From: Actinokineospora iranica
GTDB taxonomy: Bacteria > Actinomycetota > Actinomycetes > Mycobacteriales > Pseudonocardiaceae
Length of the DNA: 64,000 nucleotides
Reading direction: 5' to 3'
NCBI RefSeq assembly: GCF_900101685.1
Contig: NZ_FMZZ01000006.1
Location: 124,001-188,000, forward strand
A program made the position numbers and the translations under genes. Below are positions 53,633 to 62,387 of the stretch, in pieces. How positions within the stretch are numbered: position 1 is the first letter of the stretch; every line of letters starts with the position of its first letter. The notes below the pieces were generated by a model. That model did not search any database, was not told the origin of the DNA, and worked only from the letters and a program-made list of their open reading frames with translations.

Positions 53633-55183
53633 TCAATCAGACCGCAGGGTTACCTCGATGGTCAGCTCGCGCCCCTGCCGGGCCAACACCAGGGGAACAA
53701 CCTGTCCCGGCTGGAACATGCGCACCGCCACGGTCAGCTCGGCGGCGTTGCGGACCTGCCGGTCGCCGACCTTGCGGATCACGTCGCCCTCGACGATACC
53801 CGCCGCCGCTGCCGCGCCGCCCTCGGTGACGTTGACGACCTGCGCGCCCTCGGCTGTCTCCGCGGACACCGACCGGACGTTGGCGCCGAGGTCCGCGTGT
53901 TTGACCTGGCCGTCGCGGATGATGGCCTCGGCTATGCGCTTGGCGTCGTTGGATGGGATGGCGAAACCTAGGCCGACGCTGCCGGTGTTGCCCTCGCTGC
54001 TGCGGATCGCGGAGTTGATGCCCACCAGGGAACCGGTCGAGTCGACCAGCGGGCCGCCGGAGTTGCCCTGGTTGACCGCTGCGTCGGTCTGGATGGCGTC
54101 GTAGGTGATCGGCGCCTCCCCGTTGTCGCCGCCTGCCACCACGGGGCGGTGCAGGGCGCTCACGATGCCCTCGGTGACCGTGTCGGCCAAGCCCAGCGGC
54201 GAGCCGATGGCCAGGACCGAGTCGCCGACCTGGAGCTGGTCGGAGTCGCCGAACTGGAGCACGGTGGGGTTGGTGACGTTCACCTTGATCACGGCGAGGT
54301 CGGTCTTCGCGTCGACGCCCACCAGCGCCGCCTCGGTCCGGGTGCCGTCGGTGAACACGGTGGTGATCTTGGCGGTCTTGTCCGCGCGGCCTTCGAGGGT
54401 GACGACGTGCCAGTTCGTGACGATGTAGCCCGCGCCGTCGATGAGCACACCGGAACCGGTGCCGCCGCCCTGGTCCATCTTCACCTCGATGGACACCACG
54501 GCGGGCCGCACCCGTTTGGCGATGTCGGACACCGACCCCGCCGGGCGCTCCTTGCCGGGCTGGGTCTGGGCGAGGGTCACGTCGCTGGTGAGCTGGTCGC
54601 CGCCGCGGGCGAGGAACCACCCCACCAACCCGCCCGCCGCGCCGACAAGAACCGCGACAAGGCCAAGAGCGGCCAAGGCAAGTGGCTTTACCCGCCTGCC
54701 GAAGAGCACGTCGGACAGACTCAAGAGGGCCCCGGACGGCCTCTTACCCGTGTCCGGGTCAGTCTCGTCCGGCCGGTCGACCGCGGGCGGCCCGATGACC
54801 GCGCCCGCGGCCGGATCGCGCCACGGGTCGGCGTCCGGGGACCAGAGCGCGTCGTCGGACTCGTCGGACTCGGCGCCTTGCCCCGGCGGGCGCTGCAAGA
54901 CCTCGGTCTCGCCGGGTGGCCGCCCGAACGCGGCGGCCAGGGACTCCGGCGGCGGCGGGGCGGTGGTCAACTCTCCCAGCACGGGTGGCGTGGCCGCGGA
55001 CGGCGAGAACGCGCCCGCGACCCCGGCAGGCCTGCCGAACGCGGCGGCCATGGTGGGATCGACGGCAGGCCGGTCCAACGGCCGCGGCGTGATTCGCTGC
55101 TCGGCGCCCGCTGGCACGACCCCGTTCCGCGGCGGCTGCTCGTCAGCCCGCGCGATCTCAGGGTCGAAGTTCTGCTGGTTCAT
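53633..55183 (-). CDS. htrA: HtrA/DegP-type membrane-anchored serine protease
   Basis: A 516-residue periplasm-facing protease/chaperone for envelope quality control. A disordered cytoplasmic N-terminus (1-165) contains two AAAFGRP boxes (47-53, 84-90). One helix (about 168-190) anchors it. The trypsin-like domain has His259 (TNWHVV), Asp295 (KTDLAV) and Ser375 (GNSGGP). A single PDZ domain ends the protein. It follows sigE and rseA, as in mycobacteria, so it is part of the envelope-stress response. ATG 55183. Confidence 0.93.
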   Translation of the reverse strand: MNQQNFDPEIARADEQPPRNGVVPAGAEQRITPRPLDRPAVDPTMAAAFGRPAGVAGAFSPSAATPPVLGELTTAPPPPESLAAAFGRPPGETEVLQRPPGQGAESDESDDALWSPDADPWRDPAAGAVIGPPAVDRPDETDPDTGKRPSGALLSLSDVLFGRRVKPLALAALGLVAVLVGAAGGLVGWFLARGGDQLTSDVTLAQTQPGKERPAGSVSDIAKRVRPAVVSIEVKMDQGGGTGSGVLIDGAGYIVTNWHVVTLEGRADKTAKITTVFTDGTRTEAALVGVDAKTDLAVIKVNVTNPTVLQFGDSDQLQVGDSVLAIGSPLGLADTVTEGIVSALHRPVVAGGDNGEAPITYDAIQTDAAVNQGNSGGPLVDSTGSLVGINSAIRSSEGNTGSVGLGFAIPSNDAKRIAEAIIRDGQVKHADLGANVRSVSAETAEGAQVVNVTEGGAAAAAGIVEGDVIRKVGDRQVRNAAELTVAVRMFQPGQVVPLVLARQGRELTIEVTLRSD

Positions 55184-55242
55184 CGTTCCCCAGAGTGCCA
55201 AACCCACGGTGAAGTAAGCGTTGCGACCCCAACCCCAGCACG

Positions 55243-55295
55243 CGCGAAGGCCCCCCGCAGTGCGAAGGGCCTTCGCACTGCGGGGGGCCTTCGCG
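55243..55295. terminator. Perfect 26-bp inverted repeat between rseA and htrA
   Basis: CGCGAAGGCCCCCCGCAGTG plus CGAAGG (55243-55268) and its exact reverse complement (55270-55295) are separated by a single base. It lies 60 bp before the htrA start and 8 bp after rseA ends. It probably stops or attenuates read-through from sigE-rseA into htrA. Confidence 0.8.
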
Positions 55296-55303
55296 GAAGC
55301 CGG

Positions 55304-55924
55304 TCAGCGGGCCGAGACCAGGCCGAAGCTCGGTGAGACGACGTGGGCGATGCGGTTGCCGACGAAACCGACCGGCTCAACGCCGCCGCCCACGATCGGG
55401 ACAGCGGGCTCAGCACGTTCCGTCGTCGGCGCCGCGCCGGTGGTGTTGACCAGGGCCAACGCGCCGAGGACCAGGCCGGACACCACGACCCCAGCGCCTT
55501 GGGCCGCGCGCTTGCCGGAGCGGCGACCCAGCACAGCGCGGCCCTCGCCGAGCTTGGCGGACGAGCCGAGCGGCGTGCTGGAGCCGAAGCCGGTGGTCTG
55601 CGCGCGCTCGGGCCGCTGGATGGCCACCAGCTGGCCGTCCTCGGTCACCGCGAGCCCGTCCGGCGTCGCGGGCAGCTCGACCTCCTGCGGGATCGCGCGC
55701 AGCGAGGCGAGCAGGCCCGCGGGCATCGAGGGGACGTCTGCTGCGCGCACCGCGGCGCGGGCCTGGCGCTGGGCGTTGATCTCCGCCGCGCACCACCGGC
55801 AGCCAGCCAGGTGGGCCACCGCGCGGTCGTGCGCGGTGCGGCCAAGCTCGCCGTCGACGAACGCGACCACGGCGTCGGGCATGAGGTGCTGCTCAGGCAG
55901 CCCCCAGGCACGCTCGAACGTCAT
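55304..55924 (-). CDS. rseA: Anti-sigma-E factor RseA
   Basis: A 206-residue regulator that should bind and inhibit SigE. The zinc anti-sigma motif is HDRAVAHLAGCRWCAAEI (HxxxCxxC) at about residues 32-48, followed by a linker and one hydrophobic stretch (VVVSGLVLGALALVN). The ATG at 55924 has GGAGG 7 bases upstream. It lies 43 bp after sigE ends and is equivalent to Rv1222. The hydrophobic segment suggests a membrane-attached form. Confidence 0.9.
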   Translation of the reverse strand: MTFERAWGLPEQHLMPDAVVAFVDGELGRTAHDRAVAHLAGCRWCAAEINAQRQARAAVRAADVPSMPAGLLASLRAIPQEVELPATPDGLAVTEDGQLVAIQRPERAQTTGFGSSTPLGSSAKLGEGRAVLGRRSGKRAAQGAGVVVSGLVLGALALVNTTGAAPTTERAEPAVPIVGGGVEPVGFVGNRIAHVVSPSFGLVSAR

Positions 55925-55967
55925 GGGCCGACCTCCGGGCGGAAGTCGGCCGCGGTGCACACGCGGG

Positions 55968-56672
55968 TCATGCCGTTGCCTCCTGGGCAAGTTCCCGGCG
56001 CCGCTCCAGCGACGCGCGCAGGGCCTGCCGGCCCCGGTGGATCCTGCTGCGAACAGTACCCAGCTTCACGTTGAGGGTCGCGCCGATCTCCTCGTACGAC
56101 AGTCCTTCGACGTCGCAGAGGACGACCGCGGCGCGGAACTCGGGCGGCAACTCGTCGAGCGCGTCCTGCAGGTCGGGGTCGAGGTGGGTCTCGGCGTAGA
56201 CCTGCTCCGGGCTCGGGTCGTCGCCCGCGAGGCGGTCGGTGTCCTCCGGCAGGCCCTCCATGCGCAGCCGCGAGCGGCGGCGGGCCATGTCGAGGAACAG
56301 GTTCGTGGTGATGCGGTGCAGCCAGCCCTCGAAGGTGCCGGGCTTGTAGGACGCCAGCGACCGGAACACCCGGATGAACGTCTCCTGGGTCAGGTCCTCG
56401 GCGTCGTGCGCGTTACCGGTGAGCCGGTAAGCGAGTCGGTACACGCGGTCGCCGTGCTCGCGCACGATCTCGTCCCAGGACGGCGGCGTCCACGCCGCCG
56501 CGTCGAGGTCGACCGGCTTCACCTCGGCGACACTCTGCATCGTGGAGATAGGCACCTCCTGAAGACCGTCTTGCCCACTAGCCCCGTCAACGCGCGCGCG
56601 CCCCGCGTTGTTCCCGACCATCGTGTCTCCGACGCTCACCGCGTTCCCCGCTTTCCCGACCATCCCCGCCAT
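55968..56672 (-). CDS. sigE: ECF sigma factor SigE
   Basis: A 234-residue ECF sigma factor for envelope and heat stress. Region 2 is [20 protein letters not shown] and [12 protein letters not shown]; region 4 is [20 protein letters not shown] and [20 protein letters not shown]. The first 45 residues are unconserved; starts at 56672 and at inner Met codons (TMQSVAEV) are possible, as with M. tuberculosis SigE, which has several starts. Regulated by RseA downstream and likely auto-regulated. A GGGGTACCCC palindrome lies near 56684. Confidence 0.92.
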   Translation of the reverse strand: MAGMVGKAGNAVSVGDTMVGNNAGRARVDGASGQDGLQEVPISTMQSVAEVKPVDLDAAAWTPPSWDEIVREHGDRVYRLAYRLTGNAHDAEDLTQETFIRVFRSLASYKPGTFEGWLHRITTNLFLDMARRRSRLRMEGLPEDTDRLAGDDPSPEQVYAETHLDPDLQDALDELPPEFRAAVVLCDVEGLSYEEIGATLNVKLGTVRSRIHRGRQALRASLERRRELAQEATA

Positions 56673-56805
56673 AGGTCCAACTGTGGGGTACCCCCTTATG
56701 GTGACCGTGAGAACCTGCTGAGACGAGCCTGAGAAAAAGGGTCCGGCGGGACCTACCGGGCGGGTTCACCCGGTTTGGCCACCGCCGCCGCTAATCTGCG
56801 TCTCC

Positions 56806-57450
56806 GTGGGACCGGAATCGCCTGCCGTGCACTCGGCGGAGCTATGCGAGTACGTCGAGGCGGGCCTGGCCCCCGAGGACGAGGCGATCGCCGCGGCCAG
56901 GGCCCACGGCGGGCAACAGGGGTGCCCGCCGATCGGCCCCGGCTGCGGGGCCGCCCTGCGCTTCCTGGCCAGCGCGCTGCGGGCGCGGGCGGTGGTCGAG
57001 ATCGGCACCGGCGTCGGCGTCAGCGGCCTCTACCTGCTCGCGGGCATGGCCCCGGACGGCGTGCTGACCTCCATCGACGTCGAGCCCGAGGTGCAGGCCG
57101 TCGCCAAGCGCACGTTCCGGCAGGCGGGCATCGCCCCCAGCCGCACCCGCCTGATCATGGGCCGCGCCCTCGACGTCCTCCCCCGGCTGACCGACGGCGG
57201 TTATGACCTGCTGTTCGTCGACGCCGCCAAGCACGAGTACCCCGCGTACCACGAGCAGGGCGTGCGCCTGCTGCGTCCGGGCGGCGTCCTGGCGTTCGAC
57301 AATGTCCTGTGCCGCGCGAACCCGGGCCAACGGGACGCGGAGACCGTGGCGCTGCGCGAGGTGGTCAGCGCTGTCCGCGACGACGAGAGACTGGTTCCGT
57401 TGCTGCTGCCGCTGGGCGACGGCCTGTTGGTCGCGGCCAAGGCAGGCTGA
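56806..57450 (+). CDS. SAM-dependent O-methyltransferase (Rv1220c-like)
   Basis: A 214-residue class I methyltransferase of the caffeoyl-CoA/catechol O-methyltransferase type. The SAM motif is VVEIGTGVGVSGLYLLAG, with acid LTSIDVEPE and metal-type residues in DLLFVDAAKHEYPAY and AFDNVL. GTG start. Divergent from sigE, as in M. tuberculosis. The substrate is unknown. Confidence 0.9.
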   Translation: MGPESPAVHSAELCEYVEAGLAPEDEAIAAARAHGGQQGCPPIGPGCGAALRFLASALRARAVVEIGTGVGVSGLYLLAGMAPDGVLTSIDVEPEVQAVAKRTFRQAGIAPSRTRLIMGRALDVLPRLTDGGYDLLFVDAAKHEYPAYHEQGVRLLRPGGVLAFDNVLCRANPGQRDAETVALREVVSAVRDDERLVPLLLPLGDGLLVAAKAG

Positions 57451-57452
57451 TC

Positions 57453-57491
57453 GGCTTACCCGGCGAGGCTTACCCGGCGAGGCTTACTCGG
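57453..57491. repeat. 14-bp tandem repeat over the glgC stop
   Basis: GGCTTACCCGGCGA occurs at 57453-57466 and 57467-57480, and a third partial copy GGCTTACTCGG at 57481-57491 carries the glgC stop. Reading leftward each copy holds a TAA and, because 14 is not a multiple of 3, the three TAA codons fall in three frames. Confidence 0.7.
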
Positions 57492-58701
57492 CCCTGGCGC
57501 CCTTGCCGAGGACCACCACGCCGCTTCCGCTGACCGTGTGCTGCGCGCGGTCGGCTTCGGGGTCCACGCCGATGCGGACGCCGTCGGCCACCACGACGTT
57601 CTTGTCCAAAATGGCCCTGCGGACCACCGCGCCCTTGCCGATCCGCGCGCCGGGCAGGACCACGCTGCCCTCGACCTGGGCGCCGTCCTCGATCAGCACG
57701 TCGGCGCTGATGACCGAGTCGACCACCGACGCGCCGGAGATGATCGTGCCGGGGCCGACGATGGACTCGACCGCGGAGCCCGCGTTGACGAACTTGGCCG
57801 GGGGCAGCGGCGGGGTCGCGGTGCGGATCGGCCAGTGGCGGTTGTAGAGGTTGAAGACCGGGTGCACCGAGACCAGGTCCATGTGCGCGTCGTAGTAGGC
57901 GTCCAGGGTTCCCACGTCGCGCCAGTAGCCGCGGTCGCGTTCGGTCTCGCCGGGGACGACGTTGTCCGCGAAGTCGTAGACGTGCGCGCTACCCGCCCCG
58001 ACGAGCATGGGGATGATGTCGCCGCCCATGTCGTGCAGGGAGTCCTTGTCGACCGCGTCTGCGCGCAGGGCCTCGATCAGGGCGCTGGTGGAGAACAGGT
58101 AGTTGCCCATCGAGGCGAAGGTGACGTCGGGGTGGCCGGGGACAGACGGCGGATCGGCCGGCTTCTCCAGGAACCGGGTTATCTTGCCGTGCTCGTCGGA
58201 GTCGATGCAGCCGAACGCGCGGGCCTCGGCGCGGGGGACCCTGATGCCCGCGACGGTGACGCCCGCCCCGGACTCGACGTGCTGGTCGAGCATCTGCCCG
58301 GGGTCCATCCGGTACACGTGATCCGCGCCGAAGACAGCGATGTGGTCGGGCTGCTCGTCGTAAACCAGGTTGAGCGACTGGTAGATCGCGTCCGCGCTGC
58401 CGGTGTACCAGCGCGGGCCGAGCCGCTGCTGCGCCGGGACCGGGGTGACGTACTGGCCCAGGACCGTCGACAGGCGCCAAGTCGTGGAGATGTGCCGGTC
58501 CAGCGAGTGCGACTTGTACTGGGTGAGCACGCAGAGCTGGTGGAAACCGGCGTTCACCAGGTTGGACAAGACGAAGTCCACGAGCCGGTAGTTGCCCGCG
58601 AACGGGACGGCGGGCTTGGCGCGGTCGGCGGTCAGGGGCCATAGCCGCTTGCCTTCGCCGCCCGCCAACACGATTCCGAGTACGCGCGGCTGGCCCTTCA
58701 C
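57484..58701 (-). CDS. glgC: Glucose-1-phosphate adenylyltransferase
   Basis: Makes ADP-glucose from ATP and glucose-1-phosphate for glycogen and maltose-1-phosphate synthesis. A 405-residue protein with nucleotidyl-transferase motif [20 protein letters not shown], substrate site [20 protein letters not shown] (with [16 protein letters not shown]) and a left-handed beta-helix C-terminus (hexapeptide [16 protein letters not shown]). Divergent from glgA, as in mycobacteria. Confidence 0.95.
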   Translation of the reverse strand: MKGQPRVLGIVLAGGEGKRLWPLTADRAKPAVPFAGNYRLVDFVLSNLVNAGFHQLCVLTQYKSHSLDRHISTTWRLSTVLGQYVTPVPAQQRLGPRWYTGSADAIYQSLNLVYDEQPDHIAVFGADHVYRMDPGQMLDQHVESGAGVTVAGIRVPRAEARAFGCIDSDEHGKITRFLEKPADPPSVPGHPDVTFASMGNYLFSTSALIEALRADAVDKDSLHDMGGDIIPMLVGAGSAHVYDFADNVVPGETERDRGYWRDVGTLDAYYDAHMDLVSVHPVFNLYNRHWPIRTATPPLPPAKFVNAGSAVESIVGPGTIISGASVVDSVISADVLIEDGAQVEGSVVLPGARIGKGAVVRRAILDKNVVVADGVRIGVDPEADRAQHTVSGSGVVVLGKGARAE

Positions 58702-58829
58702 GGTCCGACCCTAACTGTCGCGGTGGGAGTCCTGCCAGACGTCGCGGTCCGTGTCGGGGTTGGTTGACACGCCGTTCACCCGCGCGCCTCACGGTGTTTG
58801 GCGGCCTAGCCACGACTAACGTAGCCGGG

Positions 58830-60008
58830 GTGCGCATAGGACTGCTGACACGGGAATACCCGCCGGAGGTCTACGGCGGCGCGGGTGTGCACGTCGGCTT
58901 CCTGGTGCCGAGGCTGCGCGAGCTCGTGGAGGTCGACGTCCACTGCTTCGGCGGGCCGCGCGCTGACGCCACGGCGCACAACCCGGCCGCCGCGCTTGAG
59001 CACGCGAACGCGGCGCTGCGGACGCTGTCGGCGGATCTGTCGATGACCGCGGCGGTGGACACAGTGGACCTTGTCCACTCGCACACCTGGTACGCGAACC
59101 TGGCAGGCCACCTCGCGGGCGTGCTGCACGGCGTGCCGCACGTGGTTACCGCGCACTCGTTAGAGCCACGCAGGCCGTGGAAGGCCGAGCAACTGGGTGG
59201 CGGGTACCGGCTGTCGTCATGGGTCGAGCGGACCGCATACGAGTCCGCCGACGCGATCATCGCGGTGAGCGCCGGTATGCGCGCCGACGTGCTCGCCTGC
59301 TACCCCGCGCTCGACCCGGCCAAGGTGCACGTGGTGCGCAACGGCATCGACGCGGCCGCTTACCGCCCGGTCTCCGAAGACGACGTGCTGCGCCGCTTCG
59401 GCATCGACCCGGGCAGGCCGACCGTCGTGTTCGTCGGCCGGATCACCCGGCAGAAGGGCCTCGCCCACCTGGTCGCCGCCGCGCACCACGTCGACCCGGA
59501 CGCGCAGATCGTGCTGTGCGCGGGCGCGCCGGACACCCCGGAGATCGCGGAGGAGACCCAGGCGGCCGTCGCGGAGCTCGCGGCGGCGCGCCCGGGGGTG
59601 TTCTGGGTCCAGGAGATGCTGCAGGCCGCCGAGGTGCGGCAGCTGCTCAGCCACGCCACGGTGTTCGTGTGCCCGTCGGTGTACGAGCCGCTGGGCATCG
59701 TGAACCTGGAGGCCATGGCGTGCGCGACGGCCGTGGTGGCCTCCGATGTCGGCGGCATCCCGGAGGTCGTCGCCGACGGCGAGACCGGCCTGCTGGTGCA
59801 CTACGACGAGGCCGACCCGTCGGCGTTCCGCAGTGGACTGGCCGACGCGGTCAACGCCCTGCTGGGCGACCCGGCGCGGGCGGCGGCCATGGGTGCGGCG
59901 GGCCGGGAGCGGGCCGAGAGGGAGTTCTCCTGGACGTCGGTGGCCGAGCAGACCGTTGAGGTGTATCGCACAGCGCTCGGGGAATCTCCGTCAGAACAGT
60001 CTGTCTGA
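58830..60008 (+). CDS. glgA: GlgA/GlgM-type glycosyltransferase (glycogen or maltose-1-phosphate synthase)
   Basis: A 392-residue GT4-type GT-B transferase using ADP-glucose. N-domain GGAG loop: VYGGAGVHVGFLVPRL; C-domain nucleotide site: VVFVGRITRQKGLAHLVAAA and EPLGIVNLEAMACATAVVAS. The M. tuberculosis orthologue (Rv1212c, GlgM) makes maltose-1-phosphate, so this gene may serve GlgE glucan synthesis. GTG at 58830 gives the conserved MRIGLLTREYPPEVYGGAGV start; no Shine-Dalgarno site is evident. Confidence 0.92.
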   Translation: MRIGLLTREYPPEVYGGAGVHVGFLVPRLRELVEVDVHCFGGPRADATAHNPAAALEHANAALRTLSADLSMTAAVDTVDLVHSHTWYANLAGHLAGVLHGVPHVVTAHSLEPRRPWKAEQLGGGYRLSSWVERTAYESADAIIAVSAGMRADVLACYPALDPAKVHVVRNGIDAAAYRPVSEDDVLRRFGIDPGRPTVVFVGRITRQKGLAHLVAAAHHVDPDAQIVLCAGAPDTPEIAEETQAAVAELAAARPGVFWVQEMLQAAEVRQLLSHATVFVCPSVYEPLGIVNLEAMACATAVVASDVGGIPEVVADGETGLLVHYDEADPSAFRSGLADAVNALLGDPARAAAMGAAGRERAEREFSWTSVAEQTVEVYRTALGESPSEQSV

Positions 60009-60059
60009 GAGAACGGTCAGCCACCGACTCGTAGTGTGAGCACTGTGGAGGGTCTTAGC

Positions 60060-60560
60060 GTGATGGGGCGCTGGTTCCGCCGAAGCGGGGTGCGCTTCAC
60101 GCGGTACACAGTCGCCTCGCTGGTGGCCACCGGCATCAGCCAGCTCGTGCTGTTCGCGCTCTACGCCTCCGGCGGGATGGACGCGATGGCCGCCAGCACG
60201 GTGGCGTTCGCCGCGGGCGCGCTCCCGCACTTCGTGATGATCCGCTGGTGGGCCTGGGGGCAGCGCGGCATCCCCCGGCTGAGCAGGCAGCTCGTCGGGT
60301 ACCTGGTGGTCACGGCTCTGGGCGGCGCGGTGTCGGTGGGGCTGACCACGGCGGTGGACTGGCTGGTCGGGCCGCTCGTGGCCGACCGAAACCTGCGCAC
60401 GCTGGTGCTGAACGTCACCTACGTGCTCAGCGGCCTGCCGGTGTTCGTGGCGAAGTTCGCCGTGCTCGACCGGGTGTTCGGTCAGGACCGGTACGAGTCC
60501 ACCAGCTCGACCAGCGTCCGCGCGGCGAACCCGGTCGCCCCGGGGACCACGTCGTCGTAG
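60060..60560 (+). CDS. GtrA-family membrane protein
   Basis: A 166-residue protein with four membrane helices (TRYTVASLVATGISQLVLFA; AASTVAFAAGALPHFVMIRW; VVTALGGAVSVGLTTAVDWL; VTYVLSGLPVFVAKFAVLDR). Relatives flip or transfer lipid-linked sugars. GTG 60060 (or ATG 60063) is placed 7-10 bases after GGAGGG. Its 3' end overlaps the convergent leucyl aminopeptidase by 79 bp. Confidence 0.85.
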   Translation: MMGRWFRRSGVRFTRYTVASLVATGISQLVLFALYASGGMDAMAASTVAFAAGALPHFVMIRWWAWGQRGIPRLSRQLVGYLVVTALGGAVSVGLTTAVDWLVGPLVADRNLRTLVLNVTYVLSGLPVFVAKFAVLDRVFGQDRYESTSSTSVRAANPVAPGTTSS

Positions 60561-61987
60561 GTCTTGTCCGCGCGAGCCGGACCGGCGATGTCCAGGTGGG
60601 CCCACGGGCGGTTGCCGGTGAACTCGCGCAGGAACAGGGCGGCGGTGATGCCGCCGGGACCGGGCGGGCACTGGCGGACGTCGGCGATCTCGCTGGCCAC
60701 GTCGTCGGCGTACTCGTCGAGCAGCGGCATCCGCCACCAGGCCTCGCCGACGCGCTCGCCCGCGGTGCGGACGCGGGTGGCGAGGGCGTCGTCCGTGGCG
60801 AAGAGGCCGCCGGTGCGCAGACCGAGGGAGACCTTCATGTTGCCGGTCAGCGTGGCCACGTCGACCAGGACGTCGGCGCCCAGGTCGGTGTCGGCGTAGA
60901 CCAGGGCGTCGGCCAGGACCATGCGGCCCTCGGCGTCGGTGTTGGTGACCTCGGTGGTGCGGCCGCCGTAGTGGCGCACGACGTCACCGGGCCGGTAAGC
61001 GGACCCAGAGACGTGGTTCTCCGCGCACGGGACCAGCGCGGACACCCGCACCGGCAGGTCCAGCCGGGCGATGGCGAGCATCGCGGCGATCACCGCGGCG
61101 CCGCCCGCCATGTCGGTGCGCATGAGGTGCATCCCGTCGGCGGGTTTGATCGAGATGCCGCCGGTGTCGAAGGTGATGCCCTTGCCGACCAGCGCCAGGT
61201 GCGGGCCGCTCGCCCCGGCCGGTGACCAGGTCAGGTGCAGCAGGCGCGGCGGCCGGTCGGACCCGCCGCCCACCGCGAGCAGGCCGCCGAAGCCGTGCGC
61301 GGCCAGCCACTTCTCGTCGCGGACCACCGCGTCCAGGCCCGACTCCCGTGCCGCGGCGCGGGCCGCCGTGCGGGCCAGCCAGGCCGGGTCCTTGACGTTG
61401 GACGGGGTGTTGGCCAGGTCACGGGCGAAGGCGGTCGCCGCGGCCAGCGCGCCCGCCCGGCGTGCCGCCGCGGTGATCCCCTCGCGACGGTCCGCGTCGG
61501 ACACCACCAGCCGCACCGACCGCAGGCGCGGCTTCGGCTCGTCCCGGGTCACCCGGAAGCGGTATCCGCCGAGCAGGAGACCGCGCACGAACTGCGCCGC
61601 CTCGTCCGGCCCCGCGTCCGGCGGCAACTCGACCTGGACCGACTGCCCCTTGCGCCCGGCCCCGGTCTCGTCGGCCAGTCTGGCCTCGATCACGCGGACC
61701 AGGGCCGCCCCCGCCGCGCGCCAGTGCTCGGCCCGCCCCTCGCCGATGCCGACGACCCACCGCACGCCCGACCCCGCTGGACCGGGCTGGGTCTCCCCTG
61801 CCTTGCCGGTGAGAGCCACGCTGTCCACCCAGTCGGCGGTGAGCACGTCCCCACCGGGACCGAGCAGCGGCGGGCCGTCGCCCTCGGGCGCACGGCTGAG
61901 CACCGCCACCGGGACGCCGCCGCGGGCGCCCGCGGACACCTCCACGTCGGGCAGCGTCGTCGGCAAGGTCGGCACCGGCGTGGGCAA
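60482..61987 (-). CDS. pepA: Leucyl aminopeptidase (M17)
   Basis: A 501-residue cytosolic aminopeptidase with two metals per site. Metal and catalytic motifs: LALVGKGITFDTGGISIKPA (Lys, Asp), HLMRTDMAGGAAVIAAMLAI and the family signature VTNTDAEGRMVLADAL (Asp, Glu, Arg). The N-terminal domain is less conserved as usual. Convergent overlap with gtrA-type gene; upstream lies DUF3117. Confidence 0.95.
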   Translation of the reverse strand: MPTPVPTLPTTLPDVEVSAGARGGVPVAVLSRAPEGDGPPLLGPGGDVLTADWVDSVALTGKAGETQPGPAGSGVRWVVGIGEGRAEHWRAAGAALVRVIEARLADETGAGRKGQSVQVELPPDAGPDEAAQFVRGLLLGGYRFRVTRDEPKPRLRSVRLVVSDADRREGITAAARRAGALAAATAFARDLANTPSNVKDPAWLARTAARAAARESGLDAVVRDEKWLAAHGFGGLLAVGGGSDRPPRLLHLTWSPAGASGPHLALVGKGITFDTGGISIKPADGMHLMRTDMAGGAAVIAAMLAIARLDLPVRVSALVPCAENHVSGSAYRPGDVVRHYGGRTTEVTNTDAEGRMVLADALVYADTDLGADVLVDVATLTGNMKVSLGLRTGGLFATDDALATRVRTAGERVGEAWWRMPLLDEYADDVASEIADVRQCPPGPGGITAALFLREFTGNRPWAHLDIAGPARADKTYDDVVPGATGFAARTLVELVDSYRS

Positions 61988-62038
61988 GCGTTCCTCCGTG
62001 CTACTCGGGCCGATCTTCGTGGGAAAAAACGAGCGGGG

Positions 62039-62206
62039 TCAGCCCGCGGCGGACTTGAGCGCGTCCCCGAGGTTGCTGGCCTCCTCCGGGGTCATCTCCA
62101 CCACCAGACGCCCGCCGCCCTCCAGCGGGACGCGCATCACGATGCCCCGGCCCTCCTTCGTCACTTCGAGGGGACCATCCCCGGTCCGGGGCTTCATGGC
62201 CGCCAT
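62039..62206 (-). CDS. DUF3117 small protein (Rv1211-like)
   Basis: A 55-residue protein: MAAMKPRTGDGPLEVTKEGR then GIVMRVPLEGGGRLVVEMTP and EEASNLGDALKSAAG. This is the near-complete DUF3117 family pattern, highly conserved in actinobacteria. GGAGGGAG lies 7 bases upstream of the ATG. It precedes the leucyl aminopeptidase, 51 bp away. Function unknown. Confidence 0.9.
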   Translation of the reverse strand: MAAMKPRTGDGPLEVTKEGRGIVMRVPLEGGGRLVVEMTPEEASNLGDALKSAAG

Positions 62207-62387
62207 AGCGTGCTCCCTCCGTCATAGCCTGCCCACCCGACACCGGTCCACGTCGTGGTGAACCGACCGGGTCGCGGCCATTCTCCCCTATCGACTCGCG
62301 GCGGTGAAATCGAACCGATCATCGCGTGTCGCGTGACCGGGCACGATAGTGGCGGGGCCGCCCGGCGGGCTGTCAGACTCGGGGGTC

